Of a stretch of DNA of 64,000 nt, positions 1-9,081 are shown one piece after another. Numbering within the stretch: position 1 is the first letter of the stretch; each line of letters starts with the position of its first letter. Under the pieces are notes generated by a model. That model was given only the letters and a program-made list of their open reading frames with translations, made no database searches and had not been told where the DNA came from. Source of the DNA: Actinomycetes bacterium (GTDB lineage Bacteria; Actinomycetota; Acidimicrobiia; Acidimicrobiales; RAAP-2); contig JAJYXE010000046.1 in NCBI GenBank assembly GCA_021791145.1, positions 7,576 through 71,575 of the forward strand, given 5' to 3'. The translations under genes and the position numbers were made by a program.

Positions 1-125
1 CGTCGTCCCGAAGCGCACCCGGCGGCACAGCACCACCTAGGCGGTCTGCACCACCCGTCGGCACAGCACCACCTAAGCGGTCCGCACCGCTTGGCGGTCC
101 GCACCACCCGGCGGCACAGCGCCGT
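1..125. repeat. Imperfect GC-rich direct repeats upstream of the first gene
   Basis: Two motifs alternate: GGCGGCACAGCACCACCTA, seen near 19, 57 and, truncated, 110, and GCGGTCCGCACC, seen near 40, 77 and 92. Copies differ by a few substitutions and unit length is irregular. No convincing reading frame runs through it. It resembles the other short GC-rich repeats found at gene junctions in this window. Confidence 0.6.
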
Positions 126-212
126 TCAGCTCGGGACGCTCGGTGAGCTTAGCCATCGTGGACCGGCGCTCCGCGGGCGGCTACCCTCGCACCGACCGAG
201 GAGGGGGTGCGC

Positions 213-2399
213 ATGCGGCGTTGGAGGGTATTGGGGTTCCGAGCGACGCTCGCATTGGCCGTCTCGGCACCGACGGCACTCGGTGCCGCCGCTCTCGCCT
301 CCACTGGCGCAGGAGCGACCACAAGAGCGACCGCAGCAGCGACCACGAGCATCAGCGCCTCCGTGGGCAACGACATCTCGTTCCCCCAGTGCGGCTCGCC
401 GTTCCCGAGCGGCCAGGCCTTCGGGATCGTCGGGATCAACGACGGGTTGCCCAACACGCTCGACCCGTGCCTCGGGCCGCCCTCTGCGACGAGCCCTGCC
501 ACAAGCTCGGCGACACCTCCGTCGGCGACACCTCCGCCCAGCTCCACTCCGAGCTACTCCAAGAGCGAGCTGTACTGGGCGGTGAGCACCTCGTCCGGAT
601 CGGGCGCCGAGCCCAAGGCGTCGGTCTACGTCAACACCGCGGACCCCGGGAACGTCGTCACAGGCACGCTCGTCGCCGACTGGCCGACCTCGGGGTCCAC
701 CCCTTACGGCACATGCACGACGACCACGGTCACAACCAGCTCAGGTCCGAAGACCGCAGGCCAGGACTCGCCGGCTTGTGCGTGGGAGTACGGCAACGAG
801 AAGGCGGCCCAGGACGTCTCCTGGCTGGTAGCCGCCGCGCAGGCGATCAACGCGCAGTCGCCGCCTGTCGCCGTCCCGGCGACGGCGAGCGGGTACCCGT
901 GGTGGCTCGACGTGGAGATCGCCAACACATGGCAGACAGGGGCCTCTGGCCAGAAGACGAACGTCGCGGTGCTCCAGGGCATCGTGGTCGGGCTCACCGC
1001 CGCCGGAGCGCCCAGCGTCGGTGTCTACTCGACCTCGTACATGTGGGGGGTGATCACCGGCGGCACCAGCGCGTCGACCCCGTCGATCGGCAGGCTGACC
1101 ACGTGGATCCCCGGGGCCGCCAACGAGGCCGGCGCCCTGACAACGTGCGCAGGCCCGTCGTTCACGGCGGGGCCGGTGGGCCTCGCACAATTCCCGAGCG
1201 GGAGCTTCGACGGCGACCTCCCCTGCACACAGCCCACCGATGCCAGGATCTACGGCCAGACACCCGACGCCACCGCCGCGGCCGAGTTCACCAGGGCGTT
1301 CCACTACGCGAAGTCGGCATGCCCGGCCTCCCGCGCGGCGGTCCTCGCGACGACACGGGAGTACCAAGACGCCCTCTCGAGCCAGTTCCTGGCGCAGTAC
1401 CTCACAACGGGTACGCTGCTCACCCCCACGACAAGCCTGTCCCAGGTCACGGCGACAACCCTTCGTGAAGAGGGGATCGACACGGTCTACATCGTCGGCG
1501 GCCCGCTCGCCGTCAGCGCCACAGTCCAGAGCGCGATCGAGGCCATGACAGCGTACGAGTGCGGCGGGAAGACACGCGCGACGGCGGAGGGGAAGATCGT
1601 CGTCCACCGCCTCTTCGGCCAGACGCAGTACGCGACGGCGATGTCGGTGGTCGACTTCGTCGGCAAGGCAGCGAGCGCCGCGTTCCCCGGGGCCTATAGC
1701 ACGACCAATTCCACAGGCGGCACCGGGCGCTACAACGACACCGCCGGCGCCGGCTCGCCGTCACCCCCTGCGGCGAGCGAGCCGACGGCGATCCTGGCGA
1801 ACGGGCAGGAGTTCCAAGACGCCCAGGCGGCCAGCGTGATCTCCTACCGCGCGAAGTTCCCGATGCTGCTCACCCCGGCGACCACGCTGTCGGCGACAGC
1901 GGTGAGCGCGATACAGCATCTCGGCATCCAGCAGGTGATCCTCCTGGGTGGACCGCTCGCTGTGACAGATGGCGTCGAGGCGCAGCTCGTGGCCGAGACC
2001 GGCGTCTCAGTGCTGCGGGTCGCGGGGAAGGACTACACCGACACCGCCCGCGAGCTCGCCAGGTTCGAGGCTGCGGGGCCAACAGAGGGCCTCGGCTGGA
2101 CATCTGCCCACCGGATCATGGTCGCGCGTGGCAACGGCTTCACCGACGGCCTCTGCGGCGGGGTGCTGGAGAACGTGCACAACGTGACAACAGGCATTGC
2201 CGGCACCGCGCGCCCGCTGCTGCTCACCGAGACCCCGACACTCGTCGGGACGTACCTGTCCACATTCCTGGCGGTCACAGGGCACACAGGGATCGACGGC
2301 ACAACGGGCAAGACGATCATCGGCCTCGTCATCCTCGGGGGACCGCTGGCGGTGACGACAGCGACGGTCACCGCCATGCAGGCGGACTTGAGCCGCTGA
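213..2399 (+). CDS. Secreted protein with cell wall binding repeat 2 (CWB2) domain
   Basis: Predicted exported surface protein of 728 residues. The N-terminus (MRRWRVLGFRATLALAVSA then an Ala-rich stretch) is a classic signal peptide. Residues about 50-390 form a domain opening with NDISFPQCGSPFPSGQAFG, a pattern I associate with glycoside-hydrolase-like domains of actinobacterial exoproteins. From about residue 400 there are three CWB2 units, each marked by a GGPLAV core (near 430, 590 and 715), a fold that anchors proteins non-covalently to cell wall polymers. ATG 213 is preferred over GTG 207 because GAGGAGG at 198-204 is well placed for it. Threonine is often encoded by ACA, unlike its neighbours. 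No substrate can be assigned. It converges on aceE with a 20-bp gap. Confidence 0.85.
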   Translation: MRRWRVLGFRATLALAVSAPTALGAAALASTGAGATTRATAAATTSISASVGNDISFPQCGSPFPSGQAFGIVGINDGLPNTLDPCLGPPSATSPATSSATPPSATPPPSSTPSYSKSELYWAVSTSSGSGAEPKASVYVNTADPGNVVTGTLVADWPTSGSTPYGTCTTTTVTTSSGPKTAGQDSPACAWEYGNEKAAQDVSWLVAAAQAINAQSPPVAVPATASGYPWWLDVEIANTWQTGASGQKTNVAVLQGIVVGLTAAGAPSVGVYSTSYMWGVITGGTSASTPSIGRLTTWIPGAANEAGALTTCAGPSFTAGPVGLAQFPSGSFDGDLPCTQPTDARIYGQTPDATAAAEFTRAFHYAKSACPASRAAVLATTREYQDALSSQFLAQYLTTGTLLTPTTSLSQVTATTLREEGIDTVYIVGGPLAVSATVQSAIEAMTAYECGGKTRATAEGKIVVHRLFGQTQYATAMSVVDFVGKAASAAFPGAYSTTNSTGGTGRYNDTAGAGSPSPPAASEPTAILANGQEFQDAQAASVISYRAKFPMLLTPATTLSATAVSAIQHLGIQQVILLGGPLAVTDGVEAQLVAETGVSVLRVAGKDYTDTARELARFEAAGPTEGLGWTSAHRIMVARGNGFTDGLCGGVLENVHNVTTGIAGTARPLLLTETPTLVGTYLSTFLAVTGHTGIDGTTGKTIIGLVILGGPLAVTTATVTAMQADLSR

Positions 2400-2419
2400 G
2401 CGAGGGTCTCAGGCGCAGG

Positions 2420-5140
2420 TCACAGTGCGAACGGCGCCGCTGCGTCGGCGTCGATGCCGTAGCGCCGGATGGCCTCACCGACCACCGCGTGCTCCACCGC
2501 ACCCTGCCCGGCGAGCGACGACAGGACGGCGATCACGGCGTGCGGGGCGTCGACCTCGAAGTAGCGGCGAAGCGCGGCACGGGCGTCGGAGCGGCCGAAG
2601 CCGTCGGTGCCGAGCGAGGTGAACGGACGCCGGACCCAGCGCGAGACCTGGTCGGGGACCGCGCGGATGTAGTCGGTCAGCGCGACCACCGGCTCAGGTC
2701 CCGACCCGAGCACGTCGGTGACGTACGGGGTCCGCTGCTCCGCGCCGGGATGCAGCCGGTTCCAGCGCTCGCACTGCAGCGCGTCGTTGCGCAGCGTCGT
2801 CCACGACGTCGCGGACCACGTGTCCGCTGAGACGCCCCACTCTTCTGCGAGCATGCGGCGTGCTTCGGTCGCGACCTGCCACATCGGGCCGGAGAAGCAG
2901 ATCGACGCCCTCGGAGCAGGCTGCTCACCGCGTGGCGCGACTGGAGCCGGGCCGGCGTAGCGGTAGATGCCCCTCAGGATGCCCGAGCGGACGGCGTCTC
3001 CCTCGGCGCCCTCGGGCAGCGCCGGCATCGCGTAATTCTCGTTGTACAAGGTGAGGTACCAGAATTTGTCCTCGGGCGCCTCGCCCATCATCCGGCGCAC
3101 CGCGTCGTCGACGACGACCGCCACCTCGTATGCGAACGCCGGGTCGTAGACGACGGCGGCGGGGTTCGTCGACGCCAAGAGCGGGGAGTGCCCGTCGTCG
3201 TGCTGGAGCCCCTCTCCGAGCAGCGTCGTCCTCCCGGCGGTGCATCCCGCCAGGATCCCGCGCCCTCGCATGTCGCCGAGCGCCCAGAGCAGGTCCCCCA
3301 CCCGCTGGAAGCCGAACATCGAGTAGAAGAGGAACACGGGGAGCATCGGTCGGCCCCAGGTGGCGTACGAGGTGGCGAGCGCGCTGAACGCCGCGGTGGC
3401 GCCAGCCTCCGTGATGCCCTCCTGGAGCAGCTGGCCCGAGGCGCTCTCCGCGTACTTGAGCGGGAGGTCGGCGTCGACGGGCACGTAGCGCTGGCCCCCG
3501 GGCGCGTAGATCTTGGCCTCGGCGATGATGGGCTCGAGCCCGAACGTGCGGGCCTCGTCCGAGACGATCGGTGCGACGAAGGGCCCGAAGTCCGGGTCCC
3601 GCACGAGGTTCCGCAGCAGGCGGGCGAAGGCCATCGTCGTCGACACCGCCTGGCTGCCCGAGCCGGCCATGAGGTCGGAGAAGACCTTCGGGTCGGGGAG
3701 CACCACCTTGGCGGGCCGGACGACCCGGCGGGGGAGTGCGCCGCCGAGCACCCTGCGCCGCGCCATCAGGTACTCGAAAGCCTCGGAGCCTTCGGGCGGG
3801 CGGTAGTAGGGGGGGGCGTCGGCATCGAGCGCCTCGTCGGGGATCTCGTCGGCGAGGTAGAGACGGTCCCGCAGCGCCCGCAGCTGGTCCCTCGTCATCT
3901 TCTTGATCTGGTGGGTGGCGTTGCGAGCCTCGATCTGGGGACCGAGCGTCCAGCCCTTGATCGTCTTGGCGAGGATCGCCGTGGGCGCCCCCCGCTGCTC
4001 GGTGGCGAGCTTGTAGGCCGCGTAGAGCTTGCGGTAGTCGTGCCCGCCGCGTGGGAGGGTGCGCAGCTCGTCGTCGCTCAGGTGCTCGACCATCTTGCGC
4101 AGACGGGGGTCGGGGCCGAAGAAGTGCTCGCGGATGTAGGCGCCGGACTCGACGGCGTACTTCTGGAACTCGCCGTCGACCGTCGTGTTCATCTTGTCCA
4201 GCAGCACGCCGTCGACGTCGCGGGCGAGCAGCTCGTCCCATCTGGAGCCCCAGATCACCTTGATGACGTTCCATCCCGCGCCGCGGAAGAGGGCCTCGAG
4301 CTCCTGGATGATCTTCCCGTTGCCGCGTACTGGTCCGTCGAGGCGCTGGAGGTTGCAGTTGACGACGAAGATCAAGTTGTCGAGGTGCTCACGTCCGGCG
4401 ACCCCCAGCGCGCCGATCGACTCCGGCTCGTCCATCTCCCCGTCGCCGACGAAGCACCAGACCTTGCTCGAGCTCGTGTCGACGAGCTGGCGCTGGTGCA
4501 GGTAGCGGTTGACGTGGGCCTGGTAGATCGCGTCGATCGGGCCGAGGCCCATGGAGACGGTGGGGAACTCCCAGAAGTCGGGGAGCGAGCGGGGATGCGG
4601 GTAGCTCGGGAGCCCGCCGCCGACCTCGTGACGGAAGTTGTCGAGGTCGTGCTCGCTCAGCCGCCCCTCCACGAACGCCCGCGCGTAGATCCCCGGGGAG
4701 GCGTGGCCCTGGACGAAGACCTGATCGCCGGAGCCTCCGTCGTCCTTGCCCCGGAAGAAGTGGTTGAACCCGACCTCGTACAGCGAGGCCGAGCTCGCGT
4801 AGGTGGAGAGGTGGCCGCCGATGCCGTCGGTGCGCATGTTCGCCCGCACGACCATCGCGGCAGCGTTCCAGCGGATGTACGCGCGGATGCGCCGCTCGAG
4901 GTACTCGTCGCCCGGGAACCACGGCTCCTCGTCCGCCGGGATCGTGTTGACGTACGGCGTCGAGACCGTGGCGGGAAAGTCGACCTGCAGGGTCCGTGCG
5001 CGCTCGAGCAGCTTCATGAGGAGAAAACGCGCGCGCGGCCGCCCCCTCGTCCCCACCACCGCGTCGAAGGAGTCGAGCCACTCGGCGGTCTCCTGGGTGT
5101 CGATGTCGGGGACCTGGTGGGACACGCCGTCGAAGAGCAC
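2420..5140 (-). CDS. aceE: Pyruvate dehydrogenase E1 component, homodimeric type
   Basis: Thiamine-diphosphate enzyme that decarboxylates pyruvate and reductively acetylates the lipoyl group of E2. The 906-residue product is the usual length for AceE. It shows DEEPWFPGD near the N-terminus, HASPGIYARAF, the ThDP motif GDGEMDEPES starting at G232, and NCNLQRLDGPVRGN, all diagnostic for this family. GTG 5140 is chosen because the first residues (VLFDGVSHQ) align with the start of actinobacterial AceE proteins. The frame stays open far upstream, but that part is GC-rich repeat and antisense to rnhA and the SDR gene. The matching E2 and E3 genes lie 2.5-5.6 kb away on the other strand, so the complex is encoded as a divergent cluster. 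Confidence 0.95.
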   Translation of the reverse strand: MLFDGVSHQVPDIDTQETAEWLDSFDAVVGTRGRPRARFLLMKLLERARTLQVDFPATVSTPYVNTIPADEEPWFPGDEYLERRIRAYIRWNAAAMVVRANMRTDGIGGHLSTYASSASLYEVGFNHFFRGKDDGGSGDQVFVQGHASPGIYARAFVEGRLSEHDLDNFRHEVGGGLPSYPHPRSLPDFWEFPTVSMGLGPIDAIYQAHVNRYLHQRQLVDTSSSKVWCFVGDGEMDEPESIGALGVAGREHLDNLIFVVNCNLQRLDGPVRGNGKIIQELEALFRGAGWNVIKVIWGSRWDELLARDVDGVLLDKMNTTVDGEFQKYAVESGAYIREHFFGPDPRLRKMVEHLSDDELRTLPRGGHDYRKLYAAYKLATEQRGAPTAILAKTIKGWTLGPQIEARNATHQIKKMTRDQLRALRDRLYLADEIPDEALDADAPPYYRPPEGSEAFEYLMARRRVLGGALPRRVVRPAKVVLPDPKVFSDLMAGSGSQAVSTTMAFARLLRNLVRDPDFGPFVAPIVSDEARTFGLEPIIAEAKIYAPGGQRYVPVDADLPLKYAESASGQLLQEGITEAGATAAFSALATSYATWGRPMLPVFLFYSMFGFQRVGDLLWALGDMRGRGILAGCTAGRTTLLGEGLQHDDGHSPLLASTNPAAVVYDPAFAYEVAVVVDDAVRRMMGEAPEDKFWYLTLYNENYAMPALPEGAEGDAVRSGILRGIYRYAGPAPVAPRGEQPAPRASICFSGPMWQVATEARRMLAEEWGVSADTWSATSWTTLRNDALQCERWNRLHPGAEQRTPYVTDVLGSGPEPVVALTDYIRAVPDQVSRWVRRPFTSLGTDGFGRSDARAALRRYFEVDAPHAVIAVLSSLAGQGAVEHAVVGEAIRRYGIDADAAAPFAL

Positions 5141-5184
5141 ACCTCCACGGTACCGGTCGCGGGCCGTCGCACCGCGCCAGCGCC

Positions 5185-5264
5185 GAGCGCCGCCGCGCCG
5201 AGCCGAGCGCCGCCGCACCGAGCTGAGCGCCGCCGCACCGAGCCGAGCGCCGCCGCGCGGAGCC
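5185..5264. repeat. 20-bp tandem repeat between aceE and rnhA
   Basis: Four head-to-tail copies of GAGCGCCGCCGCACCGAGCC with period exactly 20 bp (starts 5185, 5205, 5225, 5245) and only single-base differences. The array sits between the divergent aceE and rnhA starts, so it lies within the promoter or leader region of one or both genes. Confidence 0.9.
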
Positions 5265-5327
5265 CAGCGCAGATCGCCCGGCCACCCATCGCCTGCCCGG
5301 GCGGCGCCGGCGGTGTAGACCTCCTGG

Positions 5328-5783
5328 GTGCTCACGGTGTACACGGACGGGTCCTGCCTCGGGAACCCGGGCCCCGGCGGATGGGCGTGGGTCGTGCCCG
5401 ACGGAAGGTTCGAGAGCGGCGCGGACCCGCACACGACCAACCAGAGGATGGAGATCACTGCACCGCTCCGGGCCCTCGAGGCGCTGCGCGCCGACGCGGG
5501 CGGCGGCGAGATCGTGGTGCGGAGCGACTCCATGTACGTCGTGAACTGCTTCCTCCAACGCTGGTGGGCGGGCTGGCAGCGCAGGGGCTGGCGCAATTCG
5601 CAGGGGAAGCCCGTCGCGAACCGCGACCTGTGGGAACCGCTCCTCGCGCTCGCGCTCGACCCCGCGGTGCCCGTCCGGTTCCAATGGGTGAAGGGGCATT
5701 CCGGCGACCGGTGGAACGACGTGGTCGACGACCTCGCCAACGCCGCGGCCGCCACGGGCACGGGCCAAAGCGGCTCGTGCTGA
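5328..5783 (+). CDS. rnhA: Ribonuclease HI
   Basis: Endonuclease that removes the RNA strand of RNA-DNA hybrids. The 151-residue length matches bacterial RNase HI. The catalytic acidic residues are in place: Asp in YTDGSCLGNPG (residue 7), Glu in MEITAPL, Asp in SDSMYVV, and the C-terminal His/Asp motif WVKGHSGDRWNDVVDDLAN. GTG 5328 is the only start that keeps the first beta strand intact. The C-terminus ends shortly after the last motif with a low-complexity tail. It is followed by the SDR gene after 56 bp. Confidence 0.93.
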   Translation: MLTVYTDGSCLGNPGPGGWAWVVPDGRFESGADPHTTNQRMEITAPLRALEALRADAGGGEIVVRSDSMYVVNCFLQRWWAGWQRRGWRNSQGKPVANRDLWEPLLALALDPAVPVRFQWVKGHSGDRWNDVVDDLANAAAATGTGQSGSC

Positions 5784-5839
5784 CGTCGGCGCGCGGCCCG
5801 TCTGGCCTCCGCCGCCTCGACGCACCTACCATCGCCGGC

Positions 5840-6601
5840 ATGTTGCTCGAAGGTTCGTCTGCAATCGTCACCGGCGGTGCGTCGGGTCTCGGGGCCGCCA
5901 CCGCGAAGGCGCTCGCTGCCGAAGGGGTGCGCGTCACCGTGTTCGACCTCAACGAGGACGGCGCAAAGGCCGTCGCAGGCGAGGTGGGCGGCGACTACGT
6001 CGCAGGGGACGTCACGGACCCCGAGCACTGCCAGCGGGCGGTCGACCAGGCGGCAGCGGGGGGAAGGCTGCGGGTCGCGGTCAACTGCGCAGGGACCGGT
6101 TGGATCGGCCGGGTGATCGATCGCCAGGGCAATCCCCACGAGCTCGCGCCGTTCGAATTCATCCAGCGCCTCAACGTGATCGGCACCTTCAACGTGATGA
6201 CGAAGGCGGCGGCTGCGATCGCCAGGACCGAGCCGCTGGAGGACGCCGAGCGGGGCGTCATCGTCAACACGGCGTCGGTGGCCGCGTTCGACGGCCAGGT
6301 CGGCCAGCTCGCCTACTCGGCGTCGAAGGGTGCGGTGGTGGGCATGACCCTGCCGGCTGCCCGCGACCTCGCCGTCGTCGGCATCCGCGTCGTGACCATC
6401 GCGCCCGGGCTGTTCGACACGCCGCTGCTGGGCATGCTTCCCGAGGAGCAGCGGCGCGCCCTCGGCGAGTCCGTGCTCTTTCCCAAGCGCCTGGGCGATC
6501 CCGCGAGCTACGGTCAGCTGGTCGTCCACATCGCCCGCAACAGCTACTTGAACGGCGAGGTCATCCGGCTCGACGGCGGCATCAGGATGCCGCCCAAGTA
6601 G
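5840..6601 (+). CDS. SDR family dehydrogenase, 3-hydroxyacyl-CoA dehydrogenase type 2-like
   Basis: NAD(H)-dependent short-chain dehydrogenase of 253 residues. It has the Rossmann motif GGASGLG near residue 12, the NAG-type strand NCAG, the catalytic Ser in [15 protein letters not shown] and the YSASKG Tyr-Lys pair. The [18 protein letters not shown] block and the C-terminal [12 protein letters not shown] resemble the mitochondrial HSD17B10 / bacterial 3-hydroxyacyl-CoA dehydrogenase subgroup, which oxidises short (S)-3-hydroxyacyl-CoA esters. The substrate here is inferred from that similarity only. The ATG at 5840 has no strong ribosome-binding site. Its stop codon lies 13 bp from the next gene. 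Confidence 0.88.
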   Translation: MLLEGSSAIVTGGASGLGAATAKALAAEGVRVTVFDLNEDGAKAVAGEVGGDYVAGDVTDPEHCQRAVDQAAAGGRLRVAVNCAGTGWIGRVIDRQGNPHELAPFEFIQRLNVIGTFNVMTKAAAAIARTEPLEDAERGVIVNTASVAAFDGQVGQLAYSASKGAVVGMTLPAARDLAVVGIRVVTIAPGLFDTPLLGMLPEEQRRALGESVLFPKRLGDPASYGQLVVHIARNSYLNGEVIRLDGGIRMPPK

Positions 6602-6614
6602 GAGGGATCCTTCC

Positions 6615-7604
6615 GTGCGCCAGGTCGAGGCCGAGGGGGTCCGCCTGTTCCCGGTCGGGCTCGGGACCTGGCAGTTCGGCGCGGGCGAATGGGGCTACGG
6701 GACCACCTACGCAAAGGAGGTCGCGCCGCGCATCGTCGAGCGGTCGCTCGATCTCGGCGTCCAGCTCGTCGACACCGCCGAGCTCTACGCGTTCGGCCGC
6801 TCGGAGCGGATCGTCGGCGCCGCGCTCGGGAGGCGGAGGGACGAGGCGTTCCTCGCGACCAAGCTCTTCCCCGTCCTTCCCGTGGACCCGGTCGTCGGCT
6901 GGCGCGCACGCGGGAGCCTTCGGCGTCTCGGCACCGACCGCGTGGACCTCTACCAGCTCCACTGGCCCAACCCTGTGGTCCCTGCACGCCCGGTCGCAGA
7001 CGCCCTGGCGAGGCTCCTCGACGCGGGGCTCACCCGGCACGTGGGGGTGAGCAACTACCCGCTCACGCGTTGGGAGGAGCTCGAGCGGCTCCTCGGCCGG
7101 CCGGTCCTCTCCAACCAGGTCCGCTACAGCCTCGTGGACCGCGCCCCGGAGCGCGAGCTCCTTCCGTGGGCCCAGGCGAACGGGAGGATGATCATCGCCT
7201 ACAGCCCGCTCGGGCAGGGGCTCCTGTCCGGCCGCTACGGTCCGGGCCGCCGACCGACCGGGCTCCGGGCGAGGACGTGCCCCTCCCGCACGGAGAACCT
7301 CCAGCGCGTCGAGCCGCTCCTCCACGCGCTCTCGGAGGTCGCCGACGCCCATCACGCTTCCCCCGCGCAGATCGCGCTCGCCTGGCTGCTCCGACGCCCG
7401 AACGTCGTGGTGATCCCCGGGGCGTCGTCGGTGGAGCAGGCGGAGCAGAATGCCGCATCGGCGGACATCGAGCTCAGCGCGGCGGAGGACGACGCGCTGA
7501 CCGCCGCTTCGGACGCGTACCAGCCCGTGCGCTCGCGCATCGGGGCGCGTGCGAGCCTGGTGGGCCGCAGGGCACGCCGCGTGCTCGGCGGCCTTCGGGC
7601 GTAA
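6615..7604 (+). CDS. Aldo/keto reductase
   Basis: NADPH-dependent (beta/alpha)8-barrel oxidoreductase of 329 residues. The AKR tetrad is visible: Asp and Tyr in DTAELYAFGRSE, Lys in FLATKLFP and His in YQLHWPNP. The C-terminal NADPH loop IPGASSVEQAEQN is also present. The GTG at 6615 follows GGAGGG at 6601-6606 at the right spacing, and that site overlaps the stop codon of the SDR gene, so the two are probably co-transcribed. The natural substrate cannot be told from sequence. The last ~20 residues are Arg/Gly-rich. Confidence 0.9.
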   Translation: MRQVEAEGVRLFPVGLGTWQFGAGEWGYGTTYAKEVAPRIVERSLDLGVQLVDTAELYAFGRSERIVGAALGRRRDEAFLATKLFPVLPVDPVVGWRARGSLRRLGTDRVDLYQLHWPNPVVPARPVADALARLLDAGLTRHVGVSNYPLTRWEELERLLGRPVLSNQVRYSLVDRAPERELLPWAQANGRMIIAYSPLGQGLLSGRYGPGRRPTGLRARTCPSRTENLQRVEPLLHALSEVADAHHASPAQIALAWLLRRPNVVVIPGASSVEQAEQNAASADIELSAAEDDALTAASDAYQPVRSRIGARASLVGRRARRVLGGLRA

Positions 7605-7674
7605 CGCACCCTGCGGCGCCGTTAGGCTCGTAGGCGTTTTCGTCCAGGCGCGTGAAGCGCCGGAGGAGGGTCCC

Positions 7675-9081
7675 GTGGAGTACGACGTGGTGATCATCGG
7701 CGGCGGCCCAGGCGGATATGCCGCCGCCTTGTACGGTGCGTCCGGCGGGTTGCGGATCGCCGTCGTCGAATTCACAAAGGTCGGTGGGACCTGCTTGCAC
7801 CGCGGCTGCGTGCCGGCGAAGGAATTCCTCGAGTCCGCTGCGGTCTACCGCACGGTGCGAAAGGCCTCCGAGTTCGGGATCTCGGCAGGAGACCCGACCG
7901 TGGACTTCGCCGTCAACCAGCGCCGCAAGGTGGCGGTGGTCGACCAGCTCCACCGCGGGCTCGCCGGGTTGCTCAAGGGGCGCAACGTCACCGTGCTCTC
8001 CGGGACCGGCACGCTCCTGCCCGGGCGCCGAGTCCGCGTGGTGGACGGCCCGGACGCCGGCACCGAGGTCGTCGGGCGCCACGTCGTGCTCGCGACGGGA
8101 TCGGTCCCGCGGACGCTCCCAGGGCTCGACGTCGACGGGCGCTACGTGCTCACCTCCGACGAGTTCCTCGAGCTCGAGCGCGTGCCCGCCTCGGTGGCCG
8201 TGGTGGGCGGCGGCGCGATCGGCTGCGAGTTCGCCTCTCTCCTGTCGGACCTCGGCGCCAAGGTGACGATCCTCGAGGCATTGGACACGATCCTCGCGGG
8301 TTGTGACGACGACATCTCCGCTGTGGTGGGCCGTTCGTTCAAGCGCCGCGGGATGGAGATCATCACCGGCGCGCAGGTGAAGGGCCACACGCCCCGGCCC
8401 GACGGGTCGAGCACGGTGGTCCACCTCGGCGACGGCAGGGACGTGGAGGCGGAGGTCGTGGTGATCTCCGTGGGCCGCCGTCCCCGGACCGAGGGCCTCT
8501 TGTCCGAAGGCACCTCAGTGCAGCTGGACGAGCGCGGGTTCGTCGTCGTGAACCATCTCATGCAAACTCACGAGCGGAACATCTGGGCCGTCGGCGACGT
8601 CTGCGCGGGGACGCCCCAGCTGGCGCACGTGGCGTTCGAGGAGGCGGTCCTCGTGATCAAGGGCATCCTGGGTGATCCGATGGTGCCGGTCGACTACGAG
8701 CGCGTGCCGTGGGCCATCTACTGCCACCCCGAGGTCGCCTTCGCGGGCTTGACCGAGGCCCAGGCCGCCGCGCGGGGGATCCCTGTCCTTGTGAAGAAGG
8801 ACCCCTTCGGCGGGAACAGCCGGGCGCGTATCATCGGCGACACCGAGGGGCTCGTGAAGGTCGTCGCCGAGCGACTGGCGGACGGGTCCGCAGGCAGGAT
8901 CCTCGGCGTGCACATGGTCGGTCCGTGGGTGACCGAGCAGCTCGGCGCCGGTTACCTCGCGGTCAACTGGGAGGCGACGCCGGCAGAGGTCGCACAGTTC
9001 ATCCAGCCGCATCCGTCGCTCTCCGAGACGTTCGGGGAGACGGTGCTCGCGCTGACCGGAAGGGGATTGCACGTTGGCTGA
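7675..9081 (+). CDS. lpdA: Dihydrolipoyl dehydrogenase (E3)
   Basis: FAD enzyme that reoxidises the dihydrolipoyl arm of 2-oxoacid dehydrogenase complexes and reduces NAD+. The 468-residue product has the FAD motif GGGPGG at residues 9-14, the redox-active disulfide GGTCLHRGCVPAK (Cys40 and Cys45), the NAD motif VVGGGAIGCEFASLL, the second FAD motif AVGDVCAG, and the C-terminal His-Glu dyad in QPHPSLSE. GTG 7675 is preceded by GGAGGAGGG; an upstream in-frame extension lacks family similarity. Its last 8 bp overlap the aceF start, indicating coupled translation and a role in the pyruvate dehydrogenase complex. Confidence 0.95.
   Translation: MEYDVVIIGGGPGGYAAALYGASGGLRIAVVEFTKVGGTCLHRGCVPAKEFLESAAVYRTVRKASEFGISAGDPTVDFAVNQRRKVAVVDQLHRGLAGLLKGRNVTVLSGTGTLLPGRRVRVVDGPDAGTEVVGRHVVLATGSVPRTLPGLDVDGRYVLTSDEFLELERVPASVAVVGGGAIGCEFASLLSDLGAKVTILEALDTILAGCDDDISAVVGRSFKRRGMEIITGAQVKGHTPRPDGSSTVVHLGDGRDVEAEVVVISVGRRPRTEGLLSEGTSVQLDERGFVVVNHLMQTHERNIWAVGDVCAGTPQLAHVAFEEAVLVIKGILGDPMVPVDYERVPWAIYCHPEVAFAGLTEAQAAARGIPVLVKKDPFGGNSRARIIGDTEGLVKVVAERLADGSAGRILGVHMVGPWVTEQLGAGYLAVNWEATPAEVAQFIQPHPSLSETFGETVLALTGRGLHVG

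Noticed and set aside
5141..6529. N-terminal extension of aceE upstream of GTG 5140
   Set aside because: It would be antisense to rnhA and the SDR gene and to a GC-rich repeat; AceE homologues begin at about the VLFDG segment.
3188..6601. Very long plus-strand open frame ending in the SDR gene
   Set aside because: Most of it is antisense to aceE and gives a low-complexity, charged translation; only the last 253 codons (from ATG 5840) form a real protein.
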